Notes: generated by a model from the letters alone, not told the origin. Positions 17,796-27,214 are shown, numbered from the stretch's first letter. The stretch: 64,000 bases of DNA from Tistrella mobilis (GCF_039634785.1 NZ_JBBIAB010000010.1:124001-188000); one strand, 5' to 3'. Numbers and translations: made by a program.

Positions 17796-17849
17796 GGCTT
17801 TTCGTCGTCGGCTGAGAGCCACACCTGCGTGACAGGGAATTTCTGCCCC

Positions 17850-18116
17850 ATGGCCCTGCCGCCCGCCACGATCCGCCAGGTGCTGCCCGGCCGCAGGGCC
17901 GCCCGACTGCGTCTGGTGCCGGCGCCCGTAGAGGGTGGCGGCCCGTCGCGGGCACTGGTCTCGATCAGCTGGAGCACGGCACGCGGGCGCTGGACGCTCT
18001 CGGCCGGGATCGCCCTGCGCAACGGCCCGGGGGCTGCCGCCCATCGTGCCCGCGCCTTCCCCGCCCCGCTGATCTGGGCCTTTCTGCGCGTCAGGCTTCG
18101 CCCGCGTCGCTGGTGA
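17850..18116 (+). CDS. Putative small basic protein, unrecognised
   Basis: An 88-residue frame MALPPATIRQVLPGRRAARL...FLRVRLRPRRW. Third codon positions are about 86% G or C, like the genuine genes here, and the product is Arg-rich with a Trp-containing centre. Only a weak AGGGA precedes the ATG. It starts shortly after the strong hairpin and overlaps the end of pdeM (opposite strand) by 26 bases. No family recognised; could be noncoding. Confidence 0.35.
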   Translation: MALPPATIRQVLPGRRAARLRLVPAPVEGGGPSRALVSISWSTARGRWTLSAGIALRNGPGAAAHRARAFPAPLIWAFLRVRLRPRRW

Positions 18117-18924
18117 TCCCCTGCCGGGCAGCACCCTGCACCGCCCGGCCTGATGACGGCCGGTGGCCGCCGACATGCGGCTGATCCGGATCCAGCCGCG
18201 ATGACGGCAGGCGATGCACCGCCCGGTCCCCCGTCGCCCAGACGTCGAACCCGCCGGCAAACAGCCGCGCCACGGCCGGGTCCAGCGCATTCAGCCCGCC
18301 CGCATAGGACCCGAAGGCCGGCAGGACCAGACGGTCACGGCCACAGGGGGCGCGTCCGCCGGCAAAGCAGCGCCGCGACAACCGCCGGCCACGGACGCGC
18401 AGGATCGCCTTCGGGTGAAAATGGCCGCTGATCTCCAGCCGCTCATCCGCTGCGGCCGCAGCCGCCGCTTCATGACGCAGCGCCACCCCGGACTCCAGCA
18501 GCTCGTCCATCACCGTTCCGCCCAGGCTCGCCGCCGCCCCATGGTCGTGATTGCCGGTGATCCAGATCCAGTCATGGACCGCCACCAGCCGCGCCAGGCG
18601 CTGCCGATCCAGGAGATCCAGACGGGCCGGCCCGTCCCGGTCATGGAAGCTGTCGCCCAGGCAGAGGATCCGCCGGGGCCCGTAGGTCGCCACCAGATCT
18701 TCCAGCCGGATCAGGGTCTCAAGGCTGTCATAGGGCGGCAGCAGCTGCCCCTTGCGGGCGAAGGCCGATCCCTTCTCGAAATGCAGATCCGCCACCAGCA
18801 TCGTGTCCCGCCGCGGCCAGATCAGCGCGCCCGACGGATCGGCCAGAAAGGACTCGCCGCCAAGCGCGATCGGCAGGGCGGCGGGGCGGGGGGCAGAGAT
18901 CGGGGTCGCGGGGGGCAGGGTCAC
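18091..18924 (-). CDS. pdeM: Ligase-associated DNA damage response endonuclease PdeM
   Basis: A 277-residue metallophosphoesterase. Metal-binding motifs are in the expected order: DLHFEKG (about 46-52), GDSFHDR, GNHDH and GHFHPK. The family accompanies the ATP-dependent ligase cluster and is predicted to act as a nuclease or phosphodiesterase on damaged DNA ends. The GTG at 18924 lies 6 bases after the helicase stop, so the two genes form one unit on the minus strand. The last 40 residues (after HRLPSS) are Gly/Pro/Asp-rich and not part of the fold. Confidence 0.92.
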   Translation of the reverse strand: MTLPPATPISAPRPAALPIALGGESFLADPSGALIWPRRDTMLVADLHFEKGSAFARKGQLLPPYDSLETLIRLEDLVATYGPRRILCLGDSFHDRDGPARLDLLDRQRLARLVAVHDWIWITGNHDHGAAASLGGTVMDELLESGVALRHEAAAAAAADERLEISGHFHPKAILRVRGRRLSRRCFAGGRAPCGRDRLVLPAFGSYAGGLNALDPAVARLFAGGFDVWATGDRAVHRLPSSRLDPDQPHVGGHRPSSGRAVQGAARQGITSDAGEA

Positions 18925-18930
18925 GGGCGG

Positions 18931-21405
18931 TCATCCACGGGTGGCGTCTTCGATCAGGGCGGCGGCTTCGCCCAGCAGGTCGTCATCGGCCTGGCCGGGC
19001 ACGCTTTCGCGCCCCACCTCCAGCAGCAGCGGCACCGCCAGCGGCGAGACCCTGGCCAGGGGCCGGTGCAGGATGCGGCCCTGCACCGCGACCAGCATGT
19101 CGTTCAGCCGGCCGAGATCGGTCAACCCGCCGGCGGCATCGGCCCAGGTCGCCTTCAGCAGCACATGATCGGGCTGATGGCGGCGCAGCACGTCATAGAT
19201 CAGATCGGAGCTGAACGTCACCTGCCGGCCGGTCTTCTCGCGCCCCGGATGGCGCTGCTCGATCAGCCCCGCGATCACCGCGACATTGCGGAAGGTCCGC
19301 CGCAACATGCTCGATTCCGCCATCCAGGCTTCCAGATCCTCGCCCATCATGTCCTGGCCGAACAGGGCATCGATCCGTTCCGGCGCATCCAGGCTCCAGA
19401 TCGCGATGGCATAGTCGTTGGCGACGAAGCCCATCGGCCGGAAGCCCATCCGCTCCATCCGGCGGGTCAGCAGCATGCCCAGCGTCTGATGGGCATTGCG
19501 GCCGGCAAAGCCATAGGCGATCAGGAACCAGCGGCCGCCGCGGGGGAAGGTCTCGACCAGCAGCCCGTCGGCGCCCGGCAGCTCCGACCGCAGCTCCTGC
19601 ATCGCCAGCCATTCGGCGACCGCCGGCGGCAGCAGGTCGCGATGGGCCGGATCGGCCAGCATCCCCCGCACCCGGCGGGCAAGCGAGGCCGAGATCGGGA
19701 AGCGGCCACCGCCATAGGACGGGATCCTGGGGTCGCCGCCGCGGCCGCGGCTGACCAGCACATCGGTTTCGCGCAGCGCCTCGTAGACCAGCAATTCGCC
19801 GGCGAAGACGAAGCTGTCGCCCGGCACCAGCCCCTGGACGAACCATTCCTCGATCCGCCCCAGCATCCGGCCGCCCATGCCGCGACCGCCGGGCCTGGTC
19901 AGCCGCACGTTCAGCATCGGCATCTCGACGATGGTGCCGACATTCATCCGGTACTGCCGGGCCGCCACCGGCCCCGCCACCCGCCAGCGCCCGGCCTCGT
20001 CCTGCTCGATCCGCCGGAAGCGGTCATAGGCCCTGAGCGCATAGCCGCCGGTTGCGACGAAATCGACCACCGCATCGAAACTCGGGCGATCGAGTGCGGC
20101 ATAGGGCGCGCTGCCGGTCACCTCGGCATAAAGCGCATCGGCATCGAAAGGCGCCATGCAGGCGGTGCCCAGAACATGCTGGGCCAGAACGTCGAGCGCC
20201 CCCGGCCGCGGCGGCTCGCCATCCAGCTCTCCCTCGGCGACCGCTTCCAGCGCCGCCCGGCATTCCAGCACCTCGAACCGGTTGGCCGGCACCAGAATGG
20301 CCTTCGATGCCAGGTCCAGCCGGTGATTGGCCCGGCCGATGCGCTGCACCAGCCGCGACACGCCCTTGGGCGCGCCGATCTGCATCACCAGATCCACCGC
20401 CGCCCAGTCGATGCCCAGATCCAGCGAGGAGGTCGCCACCACCGCCCGCAGCCGGCCTTCGGCCATGGCCGCCTCGACCTTGCGCCGCTGCTCCGCCGCC
20501 AGGCTGCCATGGTGCAGCGCGATCGCCAGCCCGTCCTCGTTCAGATGCCAGAGTTCCTGAAAGACCAGTTCGGCCTGGGCGCGGGTGTTCACGAAAACCA
20601 GCGTGGTGCCGTGGTCGCGGATCGCCTGATAGACCCCGGCCATGGCATGGCGGGCCAGATGCCCCGCCCAGGGCACCCGCTCGCCTTCGGGGATCAGCAG
20701 CGACACCTCCGCCTGCGCCGCCTCGCGCCCACGCACGATCACCGCCCGCGGATCGACCCAGCGCCGCACCGCCTCTTCATCCGCCACCGTCGCCGACAGC
20801 CCCACCACGCGCAGCCCCGGCGACAGCGACTTCAACCGGGCGAGCCCCAGCGCCAGCAGATCGCCGCGCTTGGTGCCGGCAATGGCATGGACCTCATCCA
20901 CGATCACCGTCGCCAGCCGCCCGAAGATCCTGGGCGCATCGGCATAGGACAGCATCAGCGCCAGCGATTCCGGTGTGGTCAGCAGCAGTTCGGGCGGGCT
21001 GCGGCGCTGGCGTTCGCGGGTGCGCTGATCGGTGTCGCCGGTGCGCACCCCCACCTGCAGCCCCAGGCCCATTTCGGCGATCGGCCGTTCCAGATTGCGG
21101 GCGATATCGGCCGCCAGCGCCTTCAGCGGCGAGATGTAGATGGTGTCCAGCCGTCCGGCCACCTCCCCCGCCGCCGCCCGGGCAAGGCCGGGCAGGAAGC
21201 CGCCCAGCGTCTTGCCTGCCCCCGTGGGCGCGATCAGCAGCACCGGCAGCCCGGCATCCGCGGCGGCCAGCATGCGCAGCTGATGGGGGTGCGGGGTCCA
21301 GCCGCGCGCGGCGAACCAGCCCGCCACCGCCGCAGGCAGCGGCGCGGGCGGGGGCAGGTCGGCATCCGGCACCAGCACCGGCAGACGGGGTTCATGCACG
21401 CTCAT
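18931..21405 (-). CDS. Ligase-associated DNA damage response DEXH-box helicase (Lhr family)
   Basis: An 824-residue SF2 helicase. Motif I is APTGAGKT (Lys65), motif II VIVDEVHAI, motif III LSATVAD, motif IV VFVNTRAQAELVF, and motif VI QRIGRANHR. A long C-terminal domain follows, as in Lhr proteins; the length matches the ligase-associated subfamily. It should translocate along DNA with ATP and process ends for PdeM, the exonuclease and ligase. The ATG at 21405 (MSVHEPRLPVLVP) is preferred; a longer frame would run through the divergent promoter. Confidence 0.94.
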   Translation of the reverse strand: MSVHEPRLPVLVPDADLPPPAPLPAAVAGWFAARGWTPHPHQLRMLAAADAGLPVLLIAPTGAGKTLGGFLPGLARAAAGEVAGRLDTIYISPLKALAADIARNLERPIAEMGLGLQVGVRTGDTDQRTRERQRRSPPELLLTTPESLALMLSYADAPRIFGRLATVIVDEVHAIAGTKRGDLLALGLARLKSLSPGLRVVGLSATVADEEAVRRWVDPRAVIVRGREAAQAEVSLLIPEGERVPWAGHLARHAMAGVYQAIRDHGTTLVFVNTRAQAELVFQELWHLNEDGLAIALHHGSLAAEQRRKVEAAMAEGRLRAVVATSSLDLGIDWAAVDLVMQIGAPKGVSRLVQRIGRANHRLDLASKAILVPANRFEVLECRAALEAVAEGELDGEPPRPGALDVLAQHVLGTACMAPFDADALYAEVTGSAPYAALDRPSFDAVVDFVATGGYALRAYDRFRRIEQDEAGRWRVAGPVAARQYRMNVGTIVEMPMLNVRLTRPGGRGMGGRMLGRIEEWFVQGLVPGDSFVFAGELLVYEALRETDVLVSRGRGGDPRIPSYGGGRFPISASLARRVRGMLADPAHRDLLPPAVAEWLAMQELRSELPGADGLLVETFPRGGRWFLIAYGFAGRNAHQTLGMLLTRRMERMGFRPMGFVANDYAIAIWSLDAPERIDALFGQDMMGEDLEAWMAESSMLRRTFRNVAVIAGLIEQRHPGREKTGRQVTFSSDLIYDVLRRHQPDHVLLKATWADAAGGLTDLGRLNDMLVAVQGRILHRPLARVSPLAVPLLLEVGRESVPGQADDDLLGEAAALIEDATRG

Positions 21406-21490
21406 GGCCGGATAGTATGGTGCAGCCCGCCCCGAAAGCGAGCCCGGCATGATGCCGCGGGGGTGGACTTGGGCCCCCGGCCACCCAATC

Positions 21491-21517
21491 TTGACAGGAG
21501 TACAAACCGGGTACACC
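21491..21517 (+). promoter_or_regulatory. Putative promoter with GTAC-N7-GTAC repeat between the repair operons
   Basis: TTGACA at 21491-21496 is a consensus -35 element. Immediately after it GTACAAACCGGGTAC (21500-21514) forms a GTAC-N7-GTAC repeat. The 4-7-4 spacing equals that of the alphaproteobacterial LexA box (GTTC-N7-GTTC), though the half sites differ by one base. The -10 is not clear (TACACC at short spacing). Confidence 0.4.
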
Positions 21518-21544
21518 CTTCCTCTCCCCCAGCCGGGATCGCCC

Positions 21545-22633
21545 ATGCCCGACGATATCCGCCTGCCGCCTGCCGATCCCGCCCCTCCCGCCCCGCGGGG
21601 TGCCGGCATCGACTGGCTGGTCCCCTGCCCGGAAGGTCTCTACTGCCCGCCCGGCGATTTCTGGATCGACCCGACCCGTGCGAAGCCGCGCGCGATCGTC
21701 ACCCACGGCCATGCCGATCATGCCCGCCCCGGCCATGGGGCGGTGCTGGCCACGCCCGAAACGCTGGCGATCATGGCGGCACGCTTCGGCCCGGATCAGG
21801 TGCGCGGTCAGCCGCTCGGCTATGGCGAACGGCTGACCGTGGGGGATGTCTCGGTGATGCTGGCGCCTGCCGGCCATGTCCTGGGGTCGGCCCAGATCGT
21901 GATCACCCATCGGGGCCGGACCGCGGTGGTCTCGGGCGATTACAAGCGCCGCGCCGATCCCACCTGCCCGGCTTTCGAGCCCGTACCCTGCGATCTGTTC
22001 ATCACCGAGGCGACCTTCGCCCTGCCGGTCTTCCGCCATCCGTCGGCCGCGGGCGAGATCGCGAAACTGCTGCACGGGCTGGACGTCTTCCCCGACCGGG
22101 CGCATCTGGTCGGCGTCTACGCCCTGGGCAAATGCCAGCGGGTGATCCGGATGATCCGCGATGCCGGCTATGACCGGCCGATCTACATCCATGGCGCGCT
22201 GGCGCCGCTGTCGACCCTTTATGAAAACCTGGGCGTGCCGCTCGGCCCGCTGCTGCCGGTGGCGGGGCGCGCGCGCGCCGATCTGGCCGGGGAACTGGTT
22301 CTGGCACCGCCCGGCGCCGTGGCCGATCGCTGGGCCCGGCGGCTCCCCGATCCGCTGGTCGCGGTCGCCTCGGGCTGGATGGGGGTGCGCCAGCGGGCGA
22401 AGCAGCGCGGTGCGGAACTGCCGCTGGTCATCTCCGACCATGCCGACTGGGACGAATTGCTGCAGACGCTGAGCGATCTTCGTCCCGAAGAGACCTGGAT
22501 CACCCATGGCCGGGAAGACGCCCTCGCCCATGCCGCGGCCGGAATGGGGCTGCACGCCCGGCCGCTGCGCCTTGCGGGATATGGCGACGAGGACGACGAC
22601 GCCCCGGCCGGCGCCGGCGAAACGGAAGGCTGA
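21545..22633 (+). CDS. Ligase-associated DNA damage response exonuclease (MBL fold)
   Basis: A 362-residue metallo-beta-lactamase-fold nuclease of the CPSF/SNM1-like group. The metal motif is THGHADHARPGHG (His54, His56, Asp58, His59), followed by APAGHVLGSAQI, VSGDYKRRADPT, a late SDHADWDEL and ITHGREDALA. Family members are predicted to trim DNA ends before ligation. It begins the plus-strand half of the repair cluster and ends 5 bases before the ligase ATG, so the two are translated together. Confidence 0.93.
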   Translation: MPDDIRLPPADPAPPAPRGAGIDWLVPCPEGLYCPPGDFWIDPTRAKPRAIVTHGHADHARPGHGAVLATPETLAIMAARFGPDQVRGQPLGYGERLTVGDVSVMLAPAGHVLGSAQIVITHRGRTAVVSGDYKRRADPTCPAFEPVPCDLFITEATFALPVFRHPSAAGEIAKLLHGLDVFPDRAHLVGVYALGKCQRVIRMIRDAGYDRPIYIHGALAPLSTLYENLGVPLGPLLPVAGRARADLAGELVLAPPGAVADRWARRLPDPLVAVASGWMGVRQRAKQRGAELPLVISDHADWDELLQTLSDLRPEETWITHGREDALAHAAAGMGLHARPLRLAGYGDEDDDAPAGAGETEG

Positions 22634-22638
22634 TCCGC

Positions 22639-24255
22639 ATGCGCCGCTTCGCCGATCTGCTCGACCGCCTGATCCTCACGCCCTCGCGCACCACCAAGCT
22701 GCGCCTGATCGGCGACTATTTTGCCCACACCCCCGATCCCGATCGCGGCTGGGCCCTGGCGGCGCTCGCCGGCACGCTCGACCTGCGCGCCGCCCGCCCC
22801 TCGGCGATCCGCGAGTTGATCGGCAGCCGCACCGATCCGGTGCTGTTCGCCCTGTCATATGACTATGTCGGCGATCTGGCCGAAACCGCGGCGCTGATGT
22901 GGCCCGAACCCGCGGCCACGGGCGCCGGCCGCAACGACCCGGGTGTGCGGCTGTCGGAGGTCGCCGAAACCCTCGCCGCCGCCCCCTCGGCCGCCGCGGC
23001 CATGCGGTCGCTTGCCGGCTGGCTCGACGGGCTCGACACCACCGGGCGCTGGGCGCTGCTCAAACTCGCCACCGGCGGGCTGCGGGTGGGGGTTTCCGCC
23101 GGTCTCGCCAAAGCGGCCTTCGCCGCCTGGGCGAAGCTCGCCCCCGAAGCGGTGGAAGAGGTCTGGCACGGGCTGGAGCCACCTTACGAGGCGCTCTTCG
23201 CCTGGGCGACCGGCACGGGGCCCCGGCCCGACCCGCGCGGCCTGCCGCATTTCCGGTCCTTCATGCTGGCCACGCCTGCCGAGCTGGCCGATCTGGCGCC
23301 GCTCGACCCATCCGATTTCCGCGCCGAATGGAAGTGGGACGGCATCCGTGCCCAGATGGTGGCGGCCGGTGGCGAGATCCGGCTCTATGCCCGATCGGGC
23401 GACGAGATCGGCCGCGGCTTCCCCGATCTGCTCGACGCCTGGCCTTTCGGCGAGGCGGCGGTCGATGGCGAGCTGGTGGTGATGGGGCCTGACGGCCAGC
23501 CCGCACCCTTTGCCGAGCTTCAGAAACGCATCAACCGCCGCACGGTCGGCGCCGGCCTGCTGAAATCCCTCCCCGCCCATCTCAGGCTCTACGACCTGCT
23601 CGCCAGGGGCGGTGTCGACCTGCGCCCGCACCCCTTCGCCGAACGGCGCGCCGCCCTCGAAGCCCTTGTCGCCGCCCATCCCTCGCCACGTTTCGACCTG
23701 TCGCCCCTGGTCGCCTTCTCAAGCTGGGCGGAGCTGGACCGGCTGCGCGCCGATCCGCCCGCCGCAACGATCGAAGGGGTGATGCTGAAGCGCCGCGACA
23801 CCCCCTATCTCGCCGGCCGCCCCAAGGGGCCATGGTTCAAGTGGAAGCGTGCGCCCCTGACCCTGGATGTCGTGCTGATGTATGCGCAGCGCGGCCATGG
23901 CCGCCGCTCGTCCTATTTCAGCGACTACACCTTCGGCGTCTGGCGCGACGACGACACGCTGGTGCCGGTCGGCAAGGCCTATTCCGGCTTCACCGATCAG
24001 GAACTGGTCGAGCTGGACCGCTGGATCCGCCGCAACACCACCGAGCGCTTCGGCCCGGTCCGCGCCGTCGCCCCCGGCCTGGTGCTGGAGGTCGCCTTCG
24101 ATTCCGTCCAGCCCAGCCCCCGGCACAAATCCGGCCTCGCCCTGCGCTTTCCCCGCATCGCCCGCATCCGCTGGGACAAGCCCGCAGCCGAAGCCGACCG
24201 GCTGGAAACCGCGGCGGGCCTGGTGGCCGGATCCCCTGCGGCCTCCGTCACCTGA
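22639..24255 (+). CDS. ATP-dependent DNA ligase (bacterial, stand-alone)
   Basis: A 538-residue ligase that seals nicks using ATP. Layout: N-terminal DNA-binding domain (1-210), adenylation domain with catalytic Lys232 in EWKWDGIRAQ, motif III YDLLARGG, motif IV IEGVMLKRRDTPY, motif V KGPWFKWKRAPLTLD, then an OB-fold ending in LRFPRIARIRWDKP. Length and N-terminal domain match the group found with Lhr helicase, exonuclease and PdeM rather than the LigD end-joining type. No Ku gene is in the window. Confidence 0.95.
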   Translation: MRRFADLLDRLILTPSRTTKLRLIGDYFAHTPDPDRGWALAALAGTLDLRAARPSAIRELIGSRTDPVLFALSYDYVGDLAETAALMWPEPAATGAGRNDPGVRLSEVAETLAAAPSAAAAMRSLAGWLDGLDTTGRWALLKLATGGLRVGVSAGLAKAAFAAWAKLAPEAVEEVWHGLEPPYEALFAWATGTGPRPDPRGLPHFRSFMLATPAELADLAPLDPSDFRAEWKWDGIRAQMVAAGGEIRLYARSGDEIGRGFPDLLDAWPFGEAAVDGELVVMGPDGQPAPFAELQKRINRRTVGAGLLKSLPAHLRLYDLLARGGVDLRPHPFAERRAALEALVAAHPSPRFDLSPLVAFSSWAELDRLRADPPAATIEGVMLKRRDTPYLAGRPKGPWFKWKRAPLTLDVVLMYAQRGHGRRSSYFSDYTFGVWRDDDTLVPVGKAYSGFTDQELVELDRWIRRNTTERFGPVRAVAPGLVLEVAFDSVQPSPRHKSGLALRFPRIARIRWDKPAAEADRLETAAGLVAGSPAASVT

Positions 24256-24334
24256 CGCGTGCAGACGTTGTTGCCTGTTCCCTTTTTATTACCTAACATG
24301 ATCATCTGAAGCCTGCATCCTGGGGAGTCCGGCC

Positions 24335-26596
24335 ATGACCGATACCGTCCCCTGCCGGGAACTCCGGCTCGGCATCGTGCTTTATGGCGGGGTGTCGCTC
24401 GCGATCTACATGGCCGGCATCACCGAAGAGCTGCACGCCCTGCTCCGCGCCTCGCGGGATCGGGCGAGCAGCACCCCACCACCGGCAAAAGCCCCGGACC
24501 CGGCCCCGACCAGCGCCATCTATCGCGACCTGCTGGACGAGCTGGCGGAGAAGACGGTCGACCTCCGCGTCGTCGTCGATACCATCGCGGGCTCCTCCGC
24601 CGGCGGCCTCAACGGCGCGGTGCTGGGACGGGCGATCGCGACCGGCGGCGGCGTGCGCCATATGAACGGGTTCTGGATCGACAAGGCGGATATCGCCAAT
24701 CTGAAGGACGATCCCGAGGAAGGCGCCGGCTGGCTGTATCGCACTCTCGGCCGGCCGATCCTGAACCGTTTCATGGGCAACCTGCCGCCTCAGATCTCTC
24801 ATGGCTGGCTGATCGATCACCTCGCCGCCTTTCTGAGGGGCGGCGACGGCACCAGAACGCCGCTCGACGGCCGCAAATTCATCCGGCTGATCGGCGAGGC
24901 CCTGAACGGGATCGGCCGCAGCACCGCCCATCTCCTGCCCGACGGCCAGCGGCTGGATCTTTTTCTCACCCGCAGCGACCTGCATGGCTGGCCGCGCTTC
25001 CTGCCGATCGACGCCGGGCTGCATGACGGCCGCCAGCAGGAACGGCGCTTCCCGCATGTGATGCGGTTCGAGACCCGCGGCGGCCTCACCGGTGATTTCG
25101 ACGACATCTTCGCTTTGACCTATGCCTGCCGGTCGACCGCCAGCTTTCCGATCGCCTTCGCGCCCCTGCGCAGCAGCGACGTCGCCGAAGAACTGTCGGC
25201 CCATGACGGGCTCGCAGACTTCCACAACCGCCATCTGGGCGAACACATTCTGGCCGGCGACGATCGTATGACGGGCGATGACTGGGGCAGCCGCGCCCAG
25301 ATGGCCGATGGCGGGCTGCATGACAACAAGCCCTTCGGCCCGGTCATCGACGCGATCGGCGACAAGCCCGCCCGCCGTCAGGTGATCCGCCTGATCGCCT
25401 ATGTCGAACCGACGCCCGAGCAGGAGGTGCCGATCCCCGACGAGGCCCGCTTCGCCGGCGGCGCCCTGATCGGCCGGCTCTATGATCATTTCCGCTATGA
25501 ACCGATCCTCGACGATCTGGAGGCGGTGGCGGAGCGCAACCGGGTCGCGCAGGAACTCAAGCTGCTGGAGGCCGAGACCCTTCAGGCGGCGCAGGCCTTC
25601 CGCGCGGCCTCTCCCGACGCTCCCGCCCACAGCTTCGCGCCGGCCTGCGTCCTGCCCTATGACAGGGCCTGCAGCCAGTCCGCCGCCGCCCTGCTGGCGG
25701 GTCTGATCAACGGCGCCCTGGACCTGCCCTACCCCTCGCGTCAGGCCCATCTGATCCGCCGGCTCGCCCGGCTCTACATGGCAGAGAACCCGCGCGCCCC
25801 GGCTGCCACGGCCTTCCCCCGCCAGGATCGCCGCCGGCGCTTTCTGGTCAGACAGGCCAACCGGCTCTATGCGTCGGCGTCGGACCGGGGAACGGTCGAC
25901 GCCTTCAAATCGGTGCTCACCGACCTTGCGGAGATCCGCCCCACCATCGACATGACGGGCACCGACATCGCCTTCGATCCCACCGCTCTCGACGCCATGA
26001 TGACCGATCGTACCACGGGGCCCGGCCGCGCCTCCTTCGCGGTTCTGAACGCGGCGGGCCAGACGGCGCTGGATCGGGCTCTCGCAGCCGCAACCTCTGC
26101 CGCAGATCGTCTGGCCGGTGCGCTTGACGTCGCCGTCGCCGACATCCCGCCGGGCCCGGTTGCCACGGCCCTTCAGGCGGCCGACAGCCTGTTCGATCTG
26201 GTCGACCTCGTCACCGCGCCCGAAATGATCCGCCACCGGATCGAGGAACCGCAGGAGGCGAGAATCGTCCGGATTTCCCCCATCGACTGCCGCTCGACCC
26301 GCGACGTGGTCGGCCAGGCCCTGGGCGACGAATTCGGGGCCTTCGCCGGCTTTCTCTCCCGCGATGCCCGGGTTCACGACATCCTGCTCGGCCGGCTGAA
26401 TGGCGCCGAGCGGCTGCTCGACATGATCCTTGATGCCGCGGGACTGGAAGGCGATGCCGCCCACACGGTGAAAGCGGCCTACCGCACCCGATTGTTCAAC
26501 GCCATCGCAGACGATCTGATCACGATCGTGGACAAGACCGGCGGCCTCGGCGACCCCGCGACACGGCTGCTTCGAAGACTTGGTCTCCTCGCCTGA
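24335..26596 (+). CDS. Patatin-like (patatin-related) phospholipase
   Basis: A 753-residue protein with a patatin catalytic core and long helical C-terminal part. The oxyanion hole is YGGVSLAIYMAG (17-28); the nucleophile is Ser88 in GSSAGG; the partner Asp325 is in MADGGLHDNKPFG. This split, large-insert form resembles the patatin-related TIGR03607-type proteins. It should hydrolyse acyl esters of lipids; whether it acts on own membrane or is exported is unclear, since there is no signal peptide. The ATG follows GGGGAG. It lies after the DNA ligase on the same strand but 79 bases away and is functionally unrelated. Confidence 0.87.
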   Translation: MTDTVPCRELRLGIVLYGGVSLAIYMAGITEELHALLRASRDRASSTPPPAKAPDPAPTSAIYRDLLDELAEKTVDLRVVVDTIAGSSAGGLNGAVLGRAIATGGGVRHMNGFWIDKADIANLKDDPEEGAGWLYRTLGRPILNRFMGNLPPQISHGWLIDHLAAFLRGGDGTRTPLDGRKFIRLIGEALNGIGRSTAHLLPDGQRLDLFLTRSDLHGWPRFLPIDAGLHDGRQQERRFPHVMRFETRGGLTGDFDDIFALTYACRSTASFPIAFAPLRSSDVAEELSAHDGLADFHNRHLGEHILAGDDRMTGDDWGSRAQMADGGLHDNKPFGPVIDAIGDKPARRQVIRLIAYVEPTPEQEVPIPDEARFAGGALIGRLYDHFRYEPILDDLEAVAERNRVAQELKLLEAETLQAAQAFRAASPDAPAHSFAPACVLPYDRACSQSAAALLAGLINGALDLPYPSRQAHLIRRLARLYMAENPRAPAATAFPRQDRRRRFLVRQANRLYASASDRGTVDAFKSVLTDLAEIRPTIDMTGTDIAFDPTALDAMMTDRTTGPGRASFAVLNAAGQTALDRALAAATSAADRLAGALDVAVADIPPGPVATALQAADSLFDLVDLVTAPEMIRHRIEEPQEARIVRISPIDCRSTRDVVGQALGDEFGAFAGFLSRDARVHDILLGRLNGAERLLDMILDAAGLEGDAAHTVKAAYRTRLFNAIADDLITIVDKTGGLGDPATRLLRRLGLLA

Positions 26597-26665
26597 TCAC
26601 GGCCGACCGATCCGAAATGCCCTGATCCCCGTATCACCCGTGAAATGGTCAGGGAGACGGGTTTC

Positions 26666-27214
26666 ATGGGCAGCGGCAATGTCATGGGCGGCGCGCGGGA
26701 GGCACGGACCGGCGGCACGCAGCACGGGTCCACGCCACTCGGGTCCACGCCACTCGGGCCCACGCCAAACGGGCCGGCGCGTCTGGCGACGGCTTTGGGC
26801 ATTGCCGGGCTGATCCCGTTTGCCGCCGGTGCCGCCCTCGCCCTGCTCTCGGATGACCCGGCCGCCGCGCGCGCGGCCCTGCTCGCCTATGGCGCGGTCA
26901 TTCTCTCCTTCCTGGGGGCCGTGCATTGGGGGCTGGCGCTGGCCTCCGGCCGGGCCGACACCAGGCGGGCGATGCAGCGCTTCGCAATCTCGGTTCTGCC
27001 CTCCCTGCTCGGCTGGGCGGCGCTGCTGCTGCCGCAGGCTTCGGGCTTTGCCCTTGCAACCGCCGCCTTCGCCCTGCTGCTTGCCGCCGAAACCCTGGGG
27101 CCCCTGCGGGCAGGCCTGCCCGGCTGGTATCTGCGGCTACGCATCGGCCTCACGCTGGGTGCCCTCGTCGCGCTTGCGATCGGCGCGCCGATCGGCGGCG
27201 GAGGGGCGGCGTGA
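26666..27214 (+). CDS. DUF3429 family small membrane protein
   Basis: A 182-residue protein with about five membrane segments after residue 45. The motif ILSFLGAVHWGLALA is characteristic of DUF3429. The soluble N-terminus contains GSTPLGSTPLGPTPN, encoded by a 15-base tandem repeat. I chose ATG 26666 because GGGAG precedes it; an ATG 21 bases upstream is possible. Function is unknown. The stop overlaps the next gene's GTG (GTGA), so the two are coupled. Confidence 0.82.
   Translation: MGSGNVMGGAREARTGGTQHGSTPLGSTPLGPTPNGPARLATALGIAGLIPFAAGAALALLSDDPAAARAALLAYGAVILSFLGAVHWGLALASGRADTRRAMQRFAISVLPSLLGWAALLLPQASGFALATAAFALLLAAETLGPLRAGLPGWYLRLRIGLTLGALVALAIGAPIGGGGAA
26725..26769 (+). repeat. 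15-bp tandem repeat (3 copies) in the DUF3429 gene
   Basis: CGGGTCCACGCCACT occurs twice perfectly and a third time with three changes. It keeps the reading frame (five residues per unit), expanding the soluble N-terminal tail. Confidence 0.85.

Noticed and set aside
21406-21609. N-terminal extension of the DEXH helicase
   Set aside because: It would read through the divergent promoter and over the exonuclease start; the ATG at 21405 gives the normal family length.
18214-22173. 1300-codon open frame antisense to pdeM and the helicase
   Set aside because: His/Gln/Arg-rich nonsense typical of reversed high-GC coding; the minus-strand genes have clear catalytic motifs.
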